Shown piece after piece: positions 1 through 8,796 of a stretch of DNA of 64,000 nt (position 1 is its first letter; each line of letters begins with the position of its first letter). The notes below the pieces were generated by a model, which searched no databases, was not told where the DNA came from, and worked only from the letters and a program-made list of their open reading frames with translations. Both the position numbers and the translations under genes were made by a program. The stretch comes from Variovorax sp. JS1663. Lineage in GTDB: Bacteria; Pseudomonadota; Gammaproteobacteria; Burkholderiales; Burkholderiaceae_C. Where the stretch lies: contig NZ_LYMK01000016.1 in the NCBI RefSeq assembly GCF_002157355.1, forward strand, positions 62,001-126,000, written 5' to 3'.

Positions 1-1553
1 ACGGCGAACTTGGAGATCCGCCCCTGGTCCACGAAGCCCATCAGGTGCTTCTTGAGCGCGGCATCGTCCACGTCCTGCCCGGCACGCCGCACCACCAGCG
101 CGACGGGGCGCTCGCCCCACTTGTCGTCCTTGACGCCGAACACGGCCGCCTCGGCCACGGCCGCATGCTGGAGCAGCAGGTCTTCCACGGCGATGGACGA
201 CACCCATTCGCCGCCGCTCTTGATCACGTCCTTGAGGCGGTCGGTGATCAGCAGGTAGCCGTCCGGGCCGATGCTGCCGATGTCCTGGGTGTGCAGGTAG
301 CCGCCCTCCCACAACGCGTCCGAGGCCTCCGGGTTGTGGAAGTAGGCCTGCGTGAGCCAGGGCGCGCGCACTACGATCTCGCCGGTGGCCTGGCCGTCGC
401 GCGGCAGCGGGTTCATGTCGCCGTCGACGATCTGCATGTCGACCAGCGGCAGCGGCATGCCCGAGCGGCAGCGCTGGGCGAGCTGCGCGTCCTCCGGCAG
501 CGTCGTCATGTCGCCCGCCAACTGCGACTGCGACAGCGTCGGGCAGGTTTCCGACATGCCGTAGCCCGCCCACACGTCCATGCCGCGCGCCAGCGCGGCG
601 CCCGCCAGCGCGGTGCTCAGGGCCGAGCCGCCGATCACCATCTTCCAGCCGCGGAGGTCGCCCGCCTGCTCGGCCGGCACGTTGAGCAGCATCTGCAGGA
701 TGGTCGGCACGCAGTGCGAGAAGCTCACGCCCTCGGCGTGGCGCAGCTTCAGCAACACGGCGGGTTCGTAGCGGCCGGGATAGACCTGCTTGAGCCCGAG
801 CGCGGTCGCCACGTAGGGCAGGCCCCAGGCATGCACGTGGAACATCGGCGTGATGGGCATGTACACGTCGCCGCGGTGCAGGTTCTGCCCGGGGTGGCTC
901 GAGGCCATGAAGCCCATGGTCGCGAGCGTATGCAGCACGAGCTGGCGGTGGCTGAAGGAGACGCCCTTGGGCAGGCCCGTGGTGCCGGTCGTGTAGAACA
1001 CGGTCGCGCGCGTGTTCTCGTCGAAGTCGCCGAACTCGCGTGTCGGCGAGGCCGCCGCCAGGAGCGCCTCGTACCCGCCGGCGAAGGAAAGTGAGCCGGC
1101 CGGCGGCGCGTCGCCATCCTGGAGCAGGACGAGGTGCGCCACCTTCGTCAGCTTGGGCCGCAGTTCGGCGACCACCGGCGCGAACTCCGCGTTCACCATC
1201 AGCACCCTGGCGCCCGAATGCTCCAGCGTGTAGAGGATCTGCTCGGGCGAGAGGCGCACGTTCACCGTCATGAGGGTGGCGCCCATCATCGGCACCGCGA
1301 AGTAGGCCTCGAGGTAGCGGTGGCTGTCCCAGTCCATCACGGCCACCACGTCGCCGTGTCCCACGCCCTGTGCGGCCAGCGCATTGGCCAGGCGGGCGAT
1401 GCGTTCGCGCAGGGTGCGGTAGTCGTACCGCTTCAGGTCGCGGTAGACGATTTCCTGGTCGCCCGAATGAACCAGCGGCGCATGCAGGAGCTGCCGGATC
1501 AGAAGCGGGTAGGCGTAGGCCGAGGGGGCCCGTTCGATGAGGGCGTCTGTCAC
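1..1553 (-). CDS. Fatty-acyl-CoA synthetase (AMP-binding, AlkK/FadD-like), cut by left edge
   Basis: It activates a carboxylic acid to acyl-CoA through an acyl-AMP intermediate. The reading frame stays open on the minus strand from a GTG at 1553 to the window edge. The AMP-binding P-loop TTGTTGLPKG lies near residue 190, the GYGMSETCP motif near 331 and the hinge region with TQDIG near 417. The A10 motif GRISKF with the adenylating lysine sits at the very edge, so only some 20-30 C-terminal residues should be missing. GTG is chosen because AAGGAG lies 10 nt upstream and no suitable ATG exists. It is divergent from an AraC-type regulator 78 nt away, a plausible controller. Chain-length specificity cannot be read. 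Confidence 0.9.
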   Translation of the reverse strand, partial: MTDALIERAPSAYAYPLLIRQLLHAPLVHSGDQEIVYRDLKRYDYRTLRERIARLANALAAQGVGHGDVVAVMDWDSHRYLEAYFAVPMMGATLMTVNVRLSPEQILYTLEHSGARVLMVNAEFAPVVAELRPKLTKVAHLVLLQDGDAPPAGSLSFAGGYEALLAAASPTREFGDFDENTRATVFYTTGTTGLPKGVSFSHRQLVLHTLATMGFMASSHPGQNLHRGDVYMPITPMFHVHAWGLPYVATALGLKQVYPGRYEPAVLLKLRHAEGVSFSHCVPTILQMLLNVPAEQAGDLRGWKMVIGGSALSTALAGAALARGMDVWAGYGMSETCPTLSQSQLAGDMTTLPEDAQLAQRCRSGMPLPLVDMQIVDGDMNPLPRDGQATGEIVVRAPWLTQAYFHNPEASDALWEGGYLHTQDIGSIGPDGYLLITDRLKDVIKSGGEWVSSIAVEDLLLQHAAVAEAAVFGVKDDKWGERPVALVVRRAGQDVDDAALKKHLMGFVDQGRISKFA

Positions 1554-1631
1554 GGGGTCGTGTCTCCTTGCTTTGCGGGATTCTGCGAGTAAGTCCCGGG
1601 GGGCCGACAGGTGCGCAGCGGCTAAGATGGG

Positions 1632-2705
1632 GTGAGTTCCGGACAGCCATCCAGCCCCATCCAGCGTACTGTGCTTCCCACTTCCACGCCATTGCCGCTG
1701 GCCGACGAGCGCGTCTATCCCCCCTACAAGATCGCGACCTTGGTGGAAACACTGAGCGAGTCCGGTGTGCCCGCCGAGACCGCGCTGGCGCGCACCGGCC
1801 TGCAGGCCGGCGAGCTGCAGAGTTCCTCGCTCAAGACCTCGATCCGCCAGTTCATGACCGTGTGCCGCAACGCCATGGCAGCCACGTCCGATCCGGAGCT
1901 GCCCTTTCGCGCCGGCAGCCGCATGCGCGTGTCGAGCTACGGCATGTACGGCTATGCCTTGCTGTGCTGCAGCACGCTGCGCGAAGTCACGCAGATGGCC
2001 ACGCGCTTTCACCGGCTCGCCACGCCGGCCGTGTCGCTGCGCTTTCGCGAGGAGGACGGCGAGGGCGTGTGGAGCTTCGACGAGGTGTCGGGCCTGGATC
2101 TGCACGATCCGCTGTACCGCTTCCTGATCGAGTTCCAGTTCGGCATCCACCAGACCCTGGCGCGCGACATGCTCGGGCCCGACTTTCGCCTGAGCCGCCT
2201 GCGCGTGCGCTACCCGAAGCCTGTCCACGCCAGGCTCTACAGCACCTACTTCGGCTGCGACTGCGCGTTCGACCAGCCCTTCAACGAATTGCGCTACCCG
2301 GCTTCGCAGTTGGACCAGCCGGCCGCCTACCGCAATCCGATCACCGTCGCGATGGCCGCCGAGGTCTGCGAACGCATGCTGGTGGAGGCCAAGACCGCGA
2401 GCGGCGTGACGCGCCGCGTCTACAACCTGCTCATGGAGACGCCGGGCCAGTTCGACGACATGGAGGCCCTGGCGCACAAGCTCAACACCAGCTCGCGCAC
2501 GCTGCGCCGCCACCTGACGCAGCAGGGCACCTCTTACAAGGAGATCCTGGACGACGTGCGCAGCCACCTGGCCAAGGAGTACCTGCGCAACACGCGCATG
2601 AGCATCGACGACATCGCCGGCACCCTGGGCTTCAGCGACGCGGCCAATTTCCGTCACGCCTTTCGGCGTTGGACGCAGCGCAGCCCGAGCGACTTTCGGC
2701 GCTGA
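1632..2705 (+). CDS. AraC-family transcriptional regulator
   Basis: This 357-residue protein has the layout of OruR/ArgR-type AraC regulators: an N-terminal effector-binding domain (Arabinose_bd type, about residues 40-225) and a C-terminal double helix-turn-helix (about 262-357), with LNTSSRTLRRHL as the first recognition helix and IAGTLGFSDAANFRHAFRRW as the AraC signature. The GTG start at 1632 is weakly supported; another GTG at 1671 is possible. It lies divergent to the acyl-CoA synthetase, so control of that gene, perhaps in response to a fatty or aromatic acid, is a reasonable inference. Confidence 0.88.
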   Translation: MSSGQPSSPIQRTVLPTSTPLPLADERVYPPYKIATLVETLSESGVPAETALARTGLQAGELQSSSLKTSIRQFMTVCRNAMAATSDPELPFRAGSRMRVSSYGMYGYALLCCSTLREVTQMATRFHRLATPAVSLRFREEDGEGVWSFDEVSGLDLHDPLYRFLIEFQFGIHQTLARDMLGPDFRLSRLRVRYPKPVHARLYSTYFGCDCAFDQPFNELRYPASQLDQPAAYRNPITVAMAAEVCERMLVEAKTASGVTRRVYNLLMETPGQFDDMEALAHKLNTSSRTLRRHLTQQGTSYKEILDDVRSHLAKEYLRNTRMSIDDIAGTLGFSDAANFRHAFRRWTQRSPSDFRR

Positions 2706-2849
2706 GCGCCGCCGGGGCGTGCAGGCCGGGCTGTCCGGCGTGAACCCCTTTGTGACCGTCCGCCCCCTTGGTCGGGCGCGCCGGGCGGCCGAACATCCGG
2801 GTTCAACCGATGCGGCCGGCACAACGGCCGCCGATTCTGGAGACAGACC

Positions 2850-3836
2850 GTGAAGCGATCCACTTTCATCACCGCCGCCGCGCTGAGCGCGGCCGGCGTG
2901 TGGGGCACCGTCCCCGCCGCCGCGCAGGACAACTACCCCAGCCGCGCCATCCGCATGGTCGTGCCCTATGCGGCCGGCGGCGGCGTCGACGCGATCGCGC
3001 GCCAGGTGGGCCGCAAGCTGAGCGACGCGCTGGGCCAGCCCGTCACCGTCGACAACCGCCCGGGCGCGGGCGCCATCATCGGGCTCGATGCGGTGGCCAA
3101 GGCGCCGGGCGACGGCTACACCATCCTCTTCACCGCGGGCTCGTCGATCAACGTCAACCCGCACGTCTACAAGAAGCTGCCCTACGACCCGTCCAAGGAC
3201 CTGCAGCCCGTGGCGCAGGCTGGCAACACCCCGCTGCTGCTGCTGGTGAACGCGAACAATCCCGCCAAGACGCTGGCCGAATTCACGGCGGCAGCCAAGG
3301 CCAAGCCGGGCAGCGCGACTTTCGGTTCCTACGGCAACGGCACCACCGGCCACCTGCTGGGCACCGCCGTTGCCAAGGAGGCCAAGATCGAGCTCATGCA
3401 CGTGCCCTTCAAGGGCGCCGCGCCCGCGCTGACCGACCTGATGGGCGGGCAGATCACGTCGGTCATCGCCGACCTGGGCTCCTCGGCCGGCCTCATCAAG
3501 GGCGGCAAGGTGCGCGCGCTGGCGCAGACCGGCACCAAGCGGGCCGCCGCACTGCCCGACGTGCCCACCTTCGGCGAAGCCGGGCTGCCGGAGCTCGCGG
3601 GCATGACGGGCTGGCTGGGCGTCTTCGCGCCGGCGAAGGCACCCAAGAACGTCGTCGACAAGCTGGGCAGCACCCTCAACAAGGTGCTGCAGACCCCCGA
3701 GCTCAAGGCCAGCATGGCCGAGCTGGGCTATGAAGCCACGGGCCTGTCGGGTGCCAAGTTCGATGAGCTGGTGCGCGCCGACACCACCCGCTGGGGCAAG
3801 GTGGTCAAGGACATGGGCGGGATCACGCTGGACTGA
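2850..3836 (+). CDS. Bug-family tripartite tricarboxylate transporter substrate-binding protein
   Basis: A 328-residue periplasmic binding protein of the Bug/TctC family, typical of beta-proteobacteria. A Sec-type signal peptide ends near AAAQ at residue 26. The mature part begins with the family's YPSRAIRMVVPYAAGG followed by VDNRPGAGA. GTG at 2850 is preceded by GGAGA. No TctA/TctB membrane partner is adjacent, so it must share a distant permease or act as a sensor protein. The ligand, usually a small carboxylate, cannot be deduced. Confidence 0.9.
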   Translation: MKRSTFITAAALSAAGVWGTVPAAAQDNYPSRAIRMVVPYAAGGGVDAIARQVGRKLSDALGQPVTVDNRPGAGAIIGLDAVAKAPGDGYTILFTAGSSINVNPHVYKKLPYDPSKDLQPVAQAGNTPLLLLVNANNPAKTLAEFTAAAKAKPGSATFGSYGNGTTGHLLGTAVAKEAKIELMHVPFKGAAPALTDLMGGQITSVIADLGSSAGLIKGGKVRALAQTGTKRAAALPDVPTFGEAGLPELAGMTGWLGVFAPAKAPKNVVDKLGSTLNKVLQTPELKASMAELGYEATGLSGAKFDELVRADTTRWGKVVKDMGGITLD

Positions 3837-3879
3837 GAGCGCCTTCAGCGGACAGGGCGTTCGTTCGTGACGCGGGGGC

Positions 3880-4650
3880 TCACAGGGACGAGACCAGGTG
3901 CCCGCCGTCCACCGCGATCACCGTGCCGGTCATCCAGGACGAGGCCTCCGTGGCCAGCAGCAGGTAGGCGCCGTCCAGCTCCTCGGCCTTGCCGAGCCGG
4001 CGCATCGGCATGCGCTTGATCATGTCCTGCCCGGCCTGGGTAGCGAAGAAAGCGTCGTTGATGTCGGTGCGGATGTGGCCCGGCGCCAGCGCGTTGACGC
4101 GGATGCCGTAGCGCGCCCATTCGAGCGCCAGGCCCTTGGTCATCTGGATGACAGCGGCCTTGGTGGCCGCATAAGGCACCACGAAGTGCGCGACGCGTTC
4201 GCCGAGAATGGAGGCGACGTTGATGATGGATCCACCTTGCTTCGCCGTGCGCCAGCGCCGGGCCGCCTCGGTGGCGGTCAGCCACACGCCGCGCAGGTTG
4301 GTCTGCACGGTCGCGTCGAAGTCGGCCGCGCTCATGTCGATGGCCGCGCCTTCGCCGCCGACGCCGGCGTTGTTGACCACCACGTCCACCGGACCCCCGT
4401 CCGCCTCGATGGCGTCGAAAGCCGCGTGGATGGCGGTGTCGCTGCCCACGTCCATCTCCACCGCGAGCACGCGCTGCGCGCCGAGGCCCTTCAGCTCCTG
4501 CGCCAGTGCATCGAGCTTGGCCTTGCGCCGCGCCGCGATCACCACGCGTGCGCCGTTGCGTGCCGCCACCTGTGCGAAGTGCGCACCCAGCCCGCTCGAC
4601 GCGCCGGTGACGAGCACGCCCTTGCCCTTGAGCATTGCGCCCAGATCCAT
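3880..4650 (-). CDS. SDR-family NAD(P)-dependent oxidoreductase
   Basis: A classical short-chain dehydrogenase of 256 residues. The cofactor motif GASSGLGAHF lies near residue 16, NNAG near 93, the catalytic YAATK near 161-165 and the serine in NVASIL just before it. An AGAGGAGACC ribosome site precedes the ATG. It is 50 nt downstream of the GNAT gene and in the same orientation as the phaE-phaC-like genes, so it may be co-transcribed. A 3-hydroxyacyl-CoA dehydrogenase role feeding polymer metabolism is possible but unproven. Confidence 0.87.
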   Translation of the reverse strand: MDLGAMLKGKGVLVTGASSGLGAHFAQVAARNGARVVIAARRKAKLDALAQELKGLGAQRVLAVEMDVGSDTAIHAAFDAIEADGGPVDVVVNNAGVGGEGAAIDMSAADFDATVQTNLRGVWLTATEAARRWRTAKQGGSIINVASILGERVAHFVVPYAATKAAVIQMTKGLALEWARYGIRVNALAPGHIRTDINDAFFATQAGQDMIKRMPMRRLGKAEELDGAYLLLATEASSWMTGTVIAVDGGHLVSSL

Positions 4651-4700
4651 GGTCTTGGTCTCCTCTGAGTGGTGATGGATGGAAGCGGGCCGCTGCCAGG

Positions 4701-5312
4701 CTAGGCGCCCACGCCGTAGGCGGTGAGCCGGGCAGCCACCTCGGCCACGTCGTGGCTCAGCACCACGACGTCATGCTTGGCGCCGTCGCGGCCGCGCACG
4801 TGGCCTGCGAGCAGCGCTTCGGGCCGGAAGCCCAGGCTCTCGAACATGGAGATGGAGCCGCGCTGGTCGGTGGTCATCTGGGCGGTGAGCTTCTCCAGCC
4901 CCAGCGCGAGCGCCTGGGCGAAGCTGTCCTGCACCAGCTGACGCCCCAGGCCCAGGCCACGCGCCTGCGGGCCGACCACCACGCGCAGTTCGCCCACGTG
5001 CGGGGACCACGACAGGTCGTCGTGGATCAGCGCGGAGCAGCCGATGACCTGTCCGTCCAGCCGGGCCACCAGGCTCGGCATGCGCCGGCGCTCGACCGCC
5101 TCGCGCAGCCAGGCCTTGATCACCCGCGGCTGGCTGATGTCCCGGTAGGTGAAGAGCAGGTCGTGCGCAGGCAGCGCCTGCGCAAAGGCCAGCAGCGCGG
5201 CCTCGTCGGCGGCGCGCAACTCGTCGATCTCCACGGTCTTGCCTTCGGCCTCGAAGCTGCGCGGATAGCGGCGGGCATCGGGCGCTGGTGCGTCGGCTTG
5301 CTTGCTGTTCAT
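4701..5312 (-). CDS. GNAT-family N-acetyltransferase
   Basis: A 203-residue GNAT protein. The acetyl-CoA pyrophosphate loop appears as [14 protein letters not shown] near residues 131-144 and is followed by the typical FESLGF of motif B. Its ATG at 5312 overlaps the stop of the upstream PHA synthase gene by ATGA, so translation is coupled and the product probably works with, or is dosed with, the synthase. The substrate is unknown. An acetyltransferase directly coupled to a PHA synthase is unusual. Confidence 0.85.
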   Translation of the reverse strand: MNSKQADAPAPDARRYPRSFEAEGKTVEIDELRAADEAALLAFAQALPAHDLLFTYRDISQPRVIKAWLREAVERRRMPSLVARLDGQVIGCSALIHDDLSWSPHVGELRVVVGPQARGLGLGRQLVQDSFAQALALGLEKLTAQMTTDQRGSISMFESLGFRPEALLAGHVRGRDGAKHDVVVLSHDVAEVAARLTAYGVGA

Positions 5313-6424
5313 ACGGATCGTTCTCCCAGCCATTGATCGAGCTTGGGCCACATGCGCTTGACCGCATTGGGCCCCGCCACCAGGCTGACGTGACCGCCCT
5401 TGAGCATCACCTCTTCCTTGTCGGTGGAGGCGACCTTGTCCATCAGCGGGTGCGCGCAGTCGTAGGGCACGATGTGGTCGTGCTCGGCCACCACGGACAG
5501 CAGCGGCACGCGGATGCGGCCCAGGTCGACGCGCTGGCCGCCGACCTTCAGCGTGCCCTGGAAGAGTGCGTTGTCCCACATCAGCAGCTGGACGGTCTGC
5601 TTGAAATAGGTGCCGGCCAGCGGCAGCGTCTCGGTGCCCCAGCGGTCCATCATGCGGTACTGGCGCACGTACTCGTCGTTCCAGAGGTTGTCCCACAGCC
5701 GCAGCGTGCCGGTGACGCGCCCCGTGGGGCGCAGCGCGTCGAAGCCGCCCGTGATCAGCTGCGCGGACACGATGCCGTCCGCACCGACCATCCGGTCCGC
5801 GTCGAAGTGCCGGCGGTCCGACCAGGCCTGGAACAGCGCCATTTTGCTGAAGTCCACCGGCGTGGTGAAGCACACCAGGTTGCGCATCGGCCCGTCGGCG
5901 TGCAGCGCGGCGTAGATGAGGGAGAGCACGCCGCCCATGCAGTAGCCGACGATGCTCACGTCGTCCACCCCCGAATCCTCCTGCACCCGGCGCACGCAGT
6001 CGGGGATGAAGCGCTGGGTGTAGTCCTCCAGGCGCAGGCCGGCCTCTTCGGGCCGCGGGGGGCTCCAGTCCATCACGTAGACGTCGTAGCCGCACTTCAG
6101 CAGGTGCTCCACCAGGCTCTGCCCGGGTGCCAGGTCGAAGATGTAGGCCTTGTTGGTGGTCGCCATGACCAGCAGCAGCGGCACCCGGTAGATCTCGTCG
6201 GCCTGGGGCCGGTAGTGGTAGAGGCTCAGCGTGCCCTGCTTGTGGATCACGTCCTTGGGCGTGGTGCCCACCGTCGCGGCACCGGCGCCGAGATAGTTCA
6301 CCCCCTTGATGCTGCGTTGGACGGCGCGATCGATCTCGTCGCGCGCACGGGCGACCCAATCGGCGTCCGGGCTGGCGGACTGGGGCGCGGCTGCTGCCTT
6401 GGCGGTGGGACGGGTCGTGCTCAT
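5309..6424 (-). CDS. phaC: Short PHA synthase, class III/IV-like PhaC subunit
   Basis: A 371-residue alpha/beta hydrolase of the PhaC family that polymerises 3-hydroxyacyl-CoA. The lipase-like box is GYCMGG near residue 160 with the catalytic cysteine. VAEHDHIVP near residue 310 carries the Asp and GGHVSL near 340 the His. The length matches class III/IV PhaC (about 355-365) rather than the class I enzymes of about 570-600 residues usual in this bacterial group. The ATG at 6424 overlaps the PhaE-like stop by ATGA, and the GNAT start overlaps its own stop. Confidence 0.86.
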   Translation of the reverse strand: MSTTRPTAKAAAAPQSASPDADWVARARDEIDRAVQRSIKGVNYLGAGAATVGTTPKDVIHKQGTLSLYHYRPQADEIYRVPLLLVMATTNKAYIFDLAPGQSLVEHLLKCGYDVYVMDWSPPRPEEAGLRLEDYTQRFIPDCVRRVQEDSGVDDVSIVGYCMGGVLSLIYAALHADGPMRNLVCFTTPVDFSKMALFQAWSDRRHFDADRMVGADGIVSAQLITGGFDALRPTGRVTGTLRLWDNLWNDEYVRQYRMMDRWGTETLPLAGTYFKQTVQLLMWDNALFQGTLKVGGQRVDLGRIRVPLLSVVAEHDHIVPYDCAHPLMDKVASTDKEEVMLKGGHVSLVAGPNAVKRMWPKLDQWLGERSV

Positions 6425-6936
6425 GTTCGGCGCGCCTTGCGTGCGGCTGGCTTGCCGGCCGCGGGCTTGGCCTTGGCTGCCGGCTTGCGAGGGGTGCTTC
6501 TGGGCGTTGCCGCAGCGGTCTCGCCGGCGTGGGCGGGGGGCTGCGGCGGGGCACCCACAGCCCCACCCGTCGCAGCGGCAGCCGGCGCAGGCCGCCGTGT
6601 GCGGGGCGGCATGGTGGGCTTGGCCTCTGCCGGGCCGGCCGCCCCCCATTGCCGCGCCAGCAGCGCCAACTGCTCTTCGATGCGCTGCAGGCGCTCGTCC
6701 AACGCCAGCAGCTCGGCACGGCTGGGCAGGTTCAATTCCTTGAGCAGGGTGCTGTTGGCCTTGCCGAGCGCCTGCTGCAGGCCCAGCGACATGCCCAGCA
6801 GGGCGTTGGCGGCACGGGCGAAGTCCTCGGACTTCATCTCCTTGTTGGCCACCTGGTTGGTGCGGTTCTCCCACTGGCTCAGCGCATCGCGCCACATGCC
6901 CAGGGGGTCCAGCATCGAAAGTCCGCTTGTTGCCAT
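6421..6936 (-). CDS. phaE: PhaE-like PHA synthase accessory subunit
   Basis: A 171-residue protein. Its N-terminal half is helical ([14 protein letters not shown], then [18 protein letters not shown]) and leads into a coiled coil ([14 protein letters not shown]). The LNLPSR followed by a coiled coil matches the conserved C-terminal part of PhaE (PHA_synth_III_E). The last 60 residues are a low-complexity Ala/Pro/Lys tail reminiscent of PhaF/PhaI phasin tails, which bind DNA non-specifically. It is much shorter than classical PhaE (about 360 residues). It overlaps the phaC-like start by ATGA. Confidence 0.75.
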   Translation of the reverse strand: MATSGLSMLDPLGMWRDALSQWENRTNQVANKEMKSEDFARAANALLGMSLGLQQALGKANSTLLKELNLPSRAELLALDERLQRIEEQLALLARQWGAAGPAEAKPTMPPRTRRPAPAAAATGGAVGAPPQPPAHAGETAAATPRSTPRKPAAKAKPAAGKPAARKARRT

Positions 6937-7202
6937 GTCTTCGCCCTTCGGACGGGGACTGCGAATGTGTTGTCTCCTGGCGGCGATCGTAACGAGTGTG
7001 GCGCCGGGCGCACAGGGTGCCCGGCGGCCAACTCTGAAGGCACGGCGGACAGACGGTCCATGCGCGCTCTTCTTTCAAGACTTGCTGCCTCATTCCGACA
7101 ACAGCCGGCGCCTGATCGGCGCCCAGTGCGCTTCGCCCCTTCAGGACAGTGGCCACGCAAAACCGGTAGAACCCCCAGAACCCGACCACGACAGGAGCCC
7201 CG

Positions 7203-7847
7203 ATGAACAGTTCCACGATCCCCTTGATCTCGCGACGCGATGCCCTCATCGCCGGTGCCGCCGCGGCGGCGGTGTCATCCTCCGCACCCGCGGCGCCCGC
7301 GCCGGCCCCGGCCGTGCCCTCCGATGCAACAGTGCCCCGGATGAAGCTCTCGCTGACCGTCAACGGCCAGGCCCACGCGCTCGACCTCGATACGCGAACG
7401 ACCTTGCTCGATGCGCTGCGCGAGCACCTGAACCTGACCGGCACCAAGAAGGGCTGCGACCACGGCCAGTGCGGCGCCTGCACGGTCATTGTCGATGGAC
7501 GTCGGATCAATGCCTGCCTGACGCTGGCCGTCATGCACGAAGGCGCCCAGGTCACGACCATCGAGGGCCTCGGCACGCCGCAGAACATGCACCCGCTGCA
7601 AGCCGCGTTCGTCAAGCACGACGGCTACCAGTGCGGCTACTGCACGCCCGGCCAGATCTGCTCGGCGGTGGGCGTGCTCGACGAGATCAGGCGCGGCGTC
7701 CCCAGCCATGTCAGCGCCGATCTCGCCGCGCGCCCGGTGCTGTCCGCCGAGGAACTGCGCGAGCGCATGAGCGGCAACATCTGCCGCTGCGGCGCCTACT
7801 CCAACATCGTCGATGCCATCACCGAAGTGGCGGGGAGCAGGTCATGA
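7203..7847 (+). CDS. paoA: Periplasmic aldehyde oxidoreductase, [2Fe-2S] subunit (PaoA/YagT-like)
   Basis: A 214-residue iron-sulfur subunit of the xanthine oxidase family. The N-terminus has a Tat signal (SRRDAL followed by an Ala-rich stretch), as in E. coli PaoA. The plant-type [2Fe-2S] cysteines are in [10 protein letters not shown] and the later Cys of INAC. The second cluster uses QCGYCTPGQ and NICRCG. It should pass electrons from the Mo site to FAD and then to an external acceptor in the periplasm. Its stop overlaps the next start by ATGA, making a three-gene operon. Confidence 0.9.
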   Translation: MNSSTIPLISRRDALIAGAAAAAVSSSAPAAPAPAPAVPSDATVPRMKLSLTVNGQAHALDLDTRTTLLDALREHLNLTGTKKGCDHGQCGACTVIVDGRRINACLTLAVMHEGAQVTTIEGLGTPQNMHPLQAAFVKHDGYQCGYCTPGQICSAVGVLDEIRRGVPSHVSADLAARPVLSAEELRERMSGNICRCGAYSNIVDAITEVAGSRS

Positions 7848-8794
7848 AGCCCTTCACCTACGAACGCGCGCAGTCCCCCGCGCAAGCCGCAGCCGCCATC
7901 GCCAGCCACCCGGGCGCGAAGTTCATCGCCGGTGGCACCAACCTGCTCGACCTGATGAAGCTGCAGATCGAGGCGCCGGCGCACCTGGTCGACGTGAACG
8001 GCCTCTCGTTGGACCGCATCGAAGCGCTGCCCGAAGGCGGCCTGCGCATCGGCGCCCTGGTGCGCAACACCGACCTGGCCGCCGACGAGCGCGTGCGGCG
8101 CGACTACGGCGTGCTCTCGCGCGCCCTGCTGGCCGGTGCCTCGGGCCAGCTGCGCAACAAGGCGACCACCGCGGGCAACCTGCTGCAGCGCACGCGCTGC
8201 CCCTATTTCTACGACACGGACCAGCCGTGCAACAAGCGGCGCCCCGGCAGTGGCTGCAGCGCGATCGGCGGCGTGACGCGGCAGCTCGCGGTGGTCGGCG
8301 CCAGCCAGGCCTGCATCGCGACGAATCCCAGCGACATGGCCGTGGCCATGCGCGTGCTGGACGCGTCCGTCGAGACCGTCCGGCCCGACGGCCGCACCCG
8401 CGTGATCCCGATCGCCGACTTCCACCGCCTGCCGGGGGACACCCCGCACGTCGAGACGGTGCTGGAGCAGGGCGAGCTCATCACCGGGGTGACGCTGCCG
8501 CGGCCGGTCGGCGGCACGCACGTCTACCGCAAGGTGCGCGACCGCGCTTCCTATGCCTTCGCGCTCGTGTCCGTCGCCGCCATCGTGCAGCGGGACGGAT
8601 CGGGCCGGGCGGCATTCGGCGGCGTCGCGCACAGGCCGTGGCGGATGGAGGCCGCGGAATCCGCCATGCCGCAGGGCGCCAGGGCCGTCACGTCGCGGCT
8701 CTTCGCACAGGCGCAGCCGACCCACGAGAACGCCTTCAAGCTGCCGCTGGCCGAGCGCGTCCTGGCAGCGGCCATCGAGCAAGGGAGGAGCTGA
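7844..8794 (+). CDS. paoB: Periplasmic aldehyde oxidoreductase, FAD/[4Fe-4S] subunit (PaoB/YagS-like)
   Basis: A 316-residue FAD subunit with [12 protein letters not shown] near residue 26 and a second flavin contact in [10 protein letters not shown] near 113. A cysteine set in [16 protein letters not shown] and GSGC matches the extra [4Fe-4S] cluster that distinguishes PaoB-type subunits from ordinary xanthine dehydrogenase FAD subunits. The start overlaps the PaoA-like stop (ATGA). Confidence 0.88.
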   Translation: MKPFTYERAQSPAQAAAAIASHPGAKFIAGGTNLLDLMKLQIEAPAHLVDVNGLSLDRIEALPEGGLRIGALVRNTDLAADERVRRDYGVLSRALLAGASGQLRNKATTAGNLLQRTRCPYFYDTDQPCNKRRPGSGCSAIGGVTRQLAVVGASQACIATNPSDMAVAMRVLDASVETVRPDGRTRVIPIADFHRLPGDTPHVETVLEQGELITGVTLPRPVGGTHVYRKVRDRASYAFALVSVAAIVQRDGSGRAAFGGVAHRPWRMEAAESAMPQGARAVTSRLFAQAQPTHENAFKLPLAERVLAAAIEQGRS

Positions 8795-8796
8795 CC

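Noticed and set aside
45-1094. Long rightward frame (349 codons) over the acyl-CoA synthetase
   Set aside because: It is the antisense shadow of a gene with all AMP-binding motifs; its product is His/Arg/Val-rich with no family features.
5288-8794. A 1168-codon rightward frame spanning the PHA genes and into the PaoB-like gene
   Set aside because: Only its last 316 codons (from 7844) are real. The rest is an antisense artefact of high-GC DNA.
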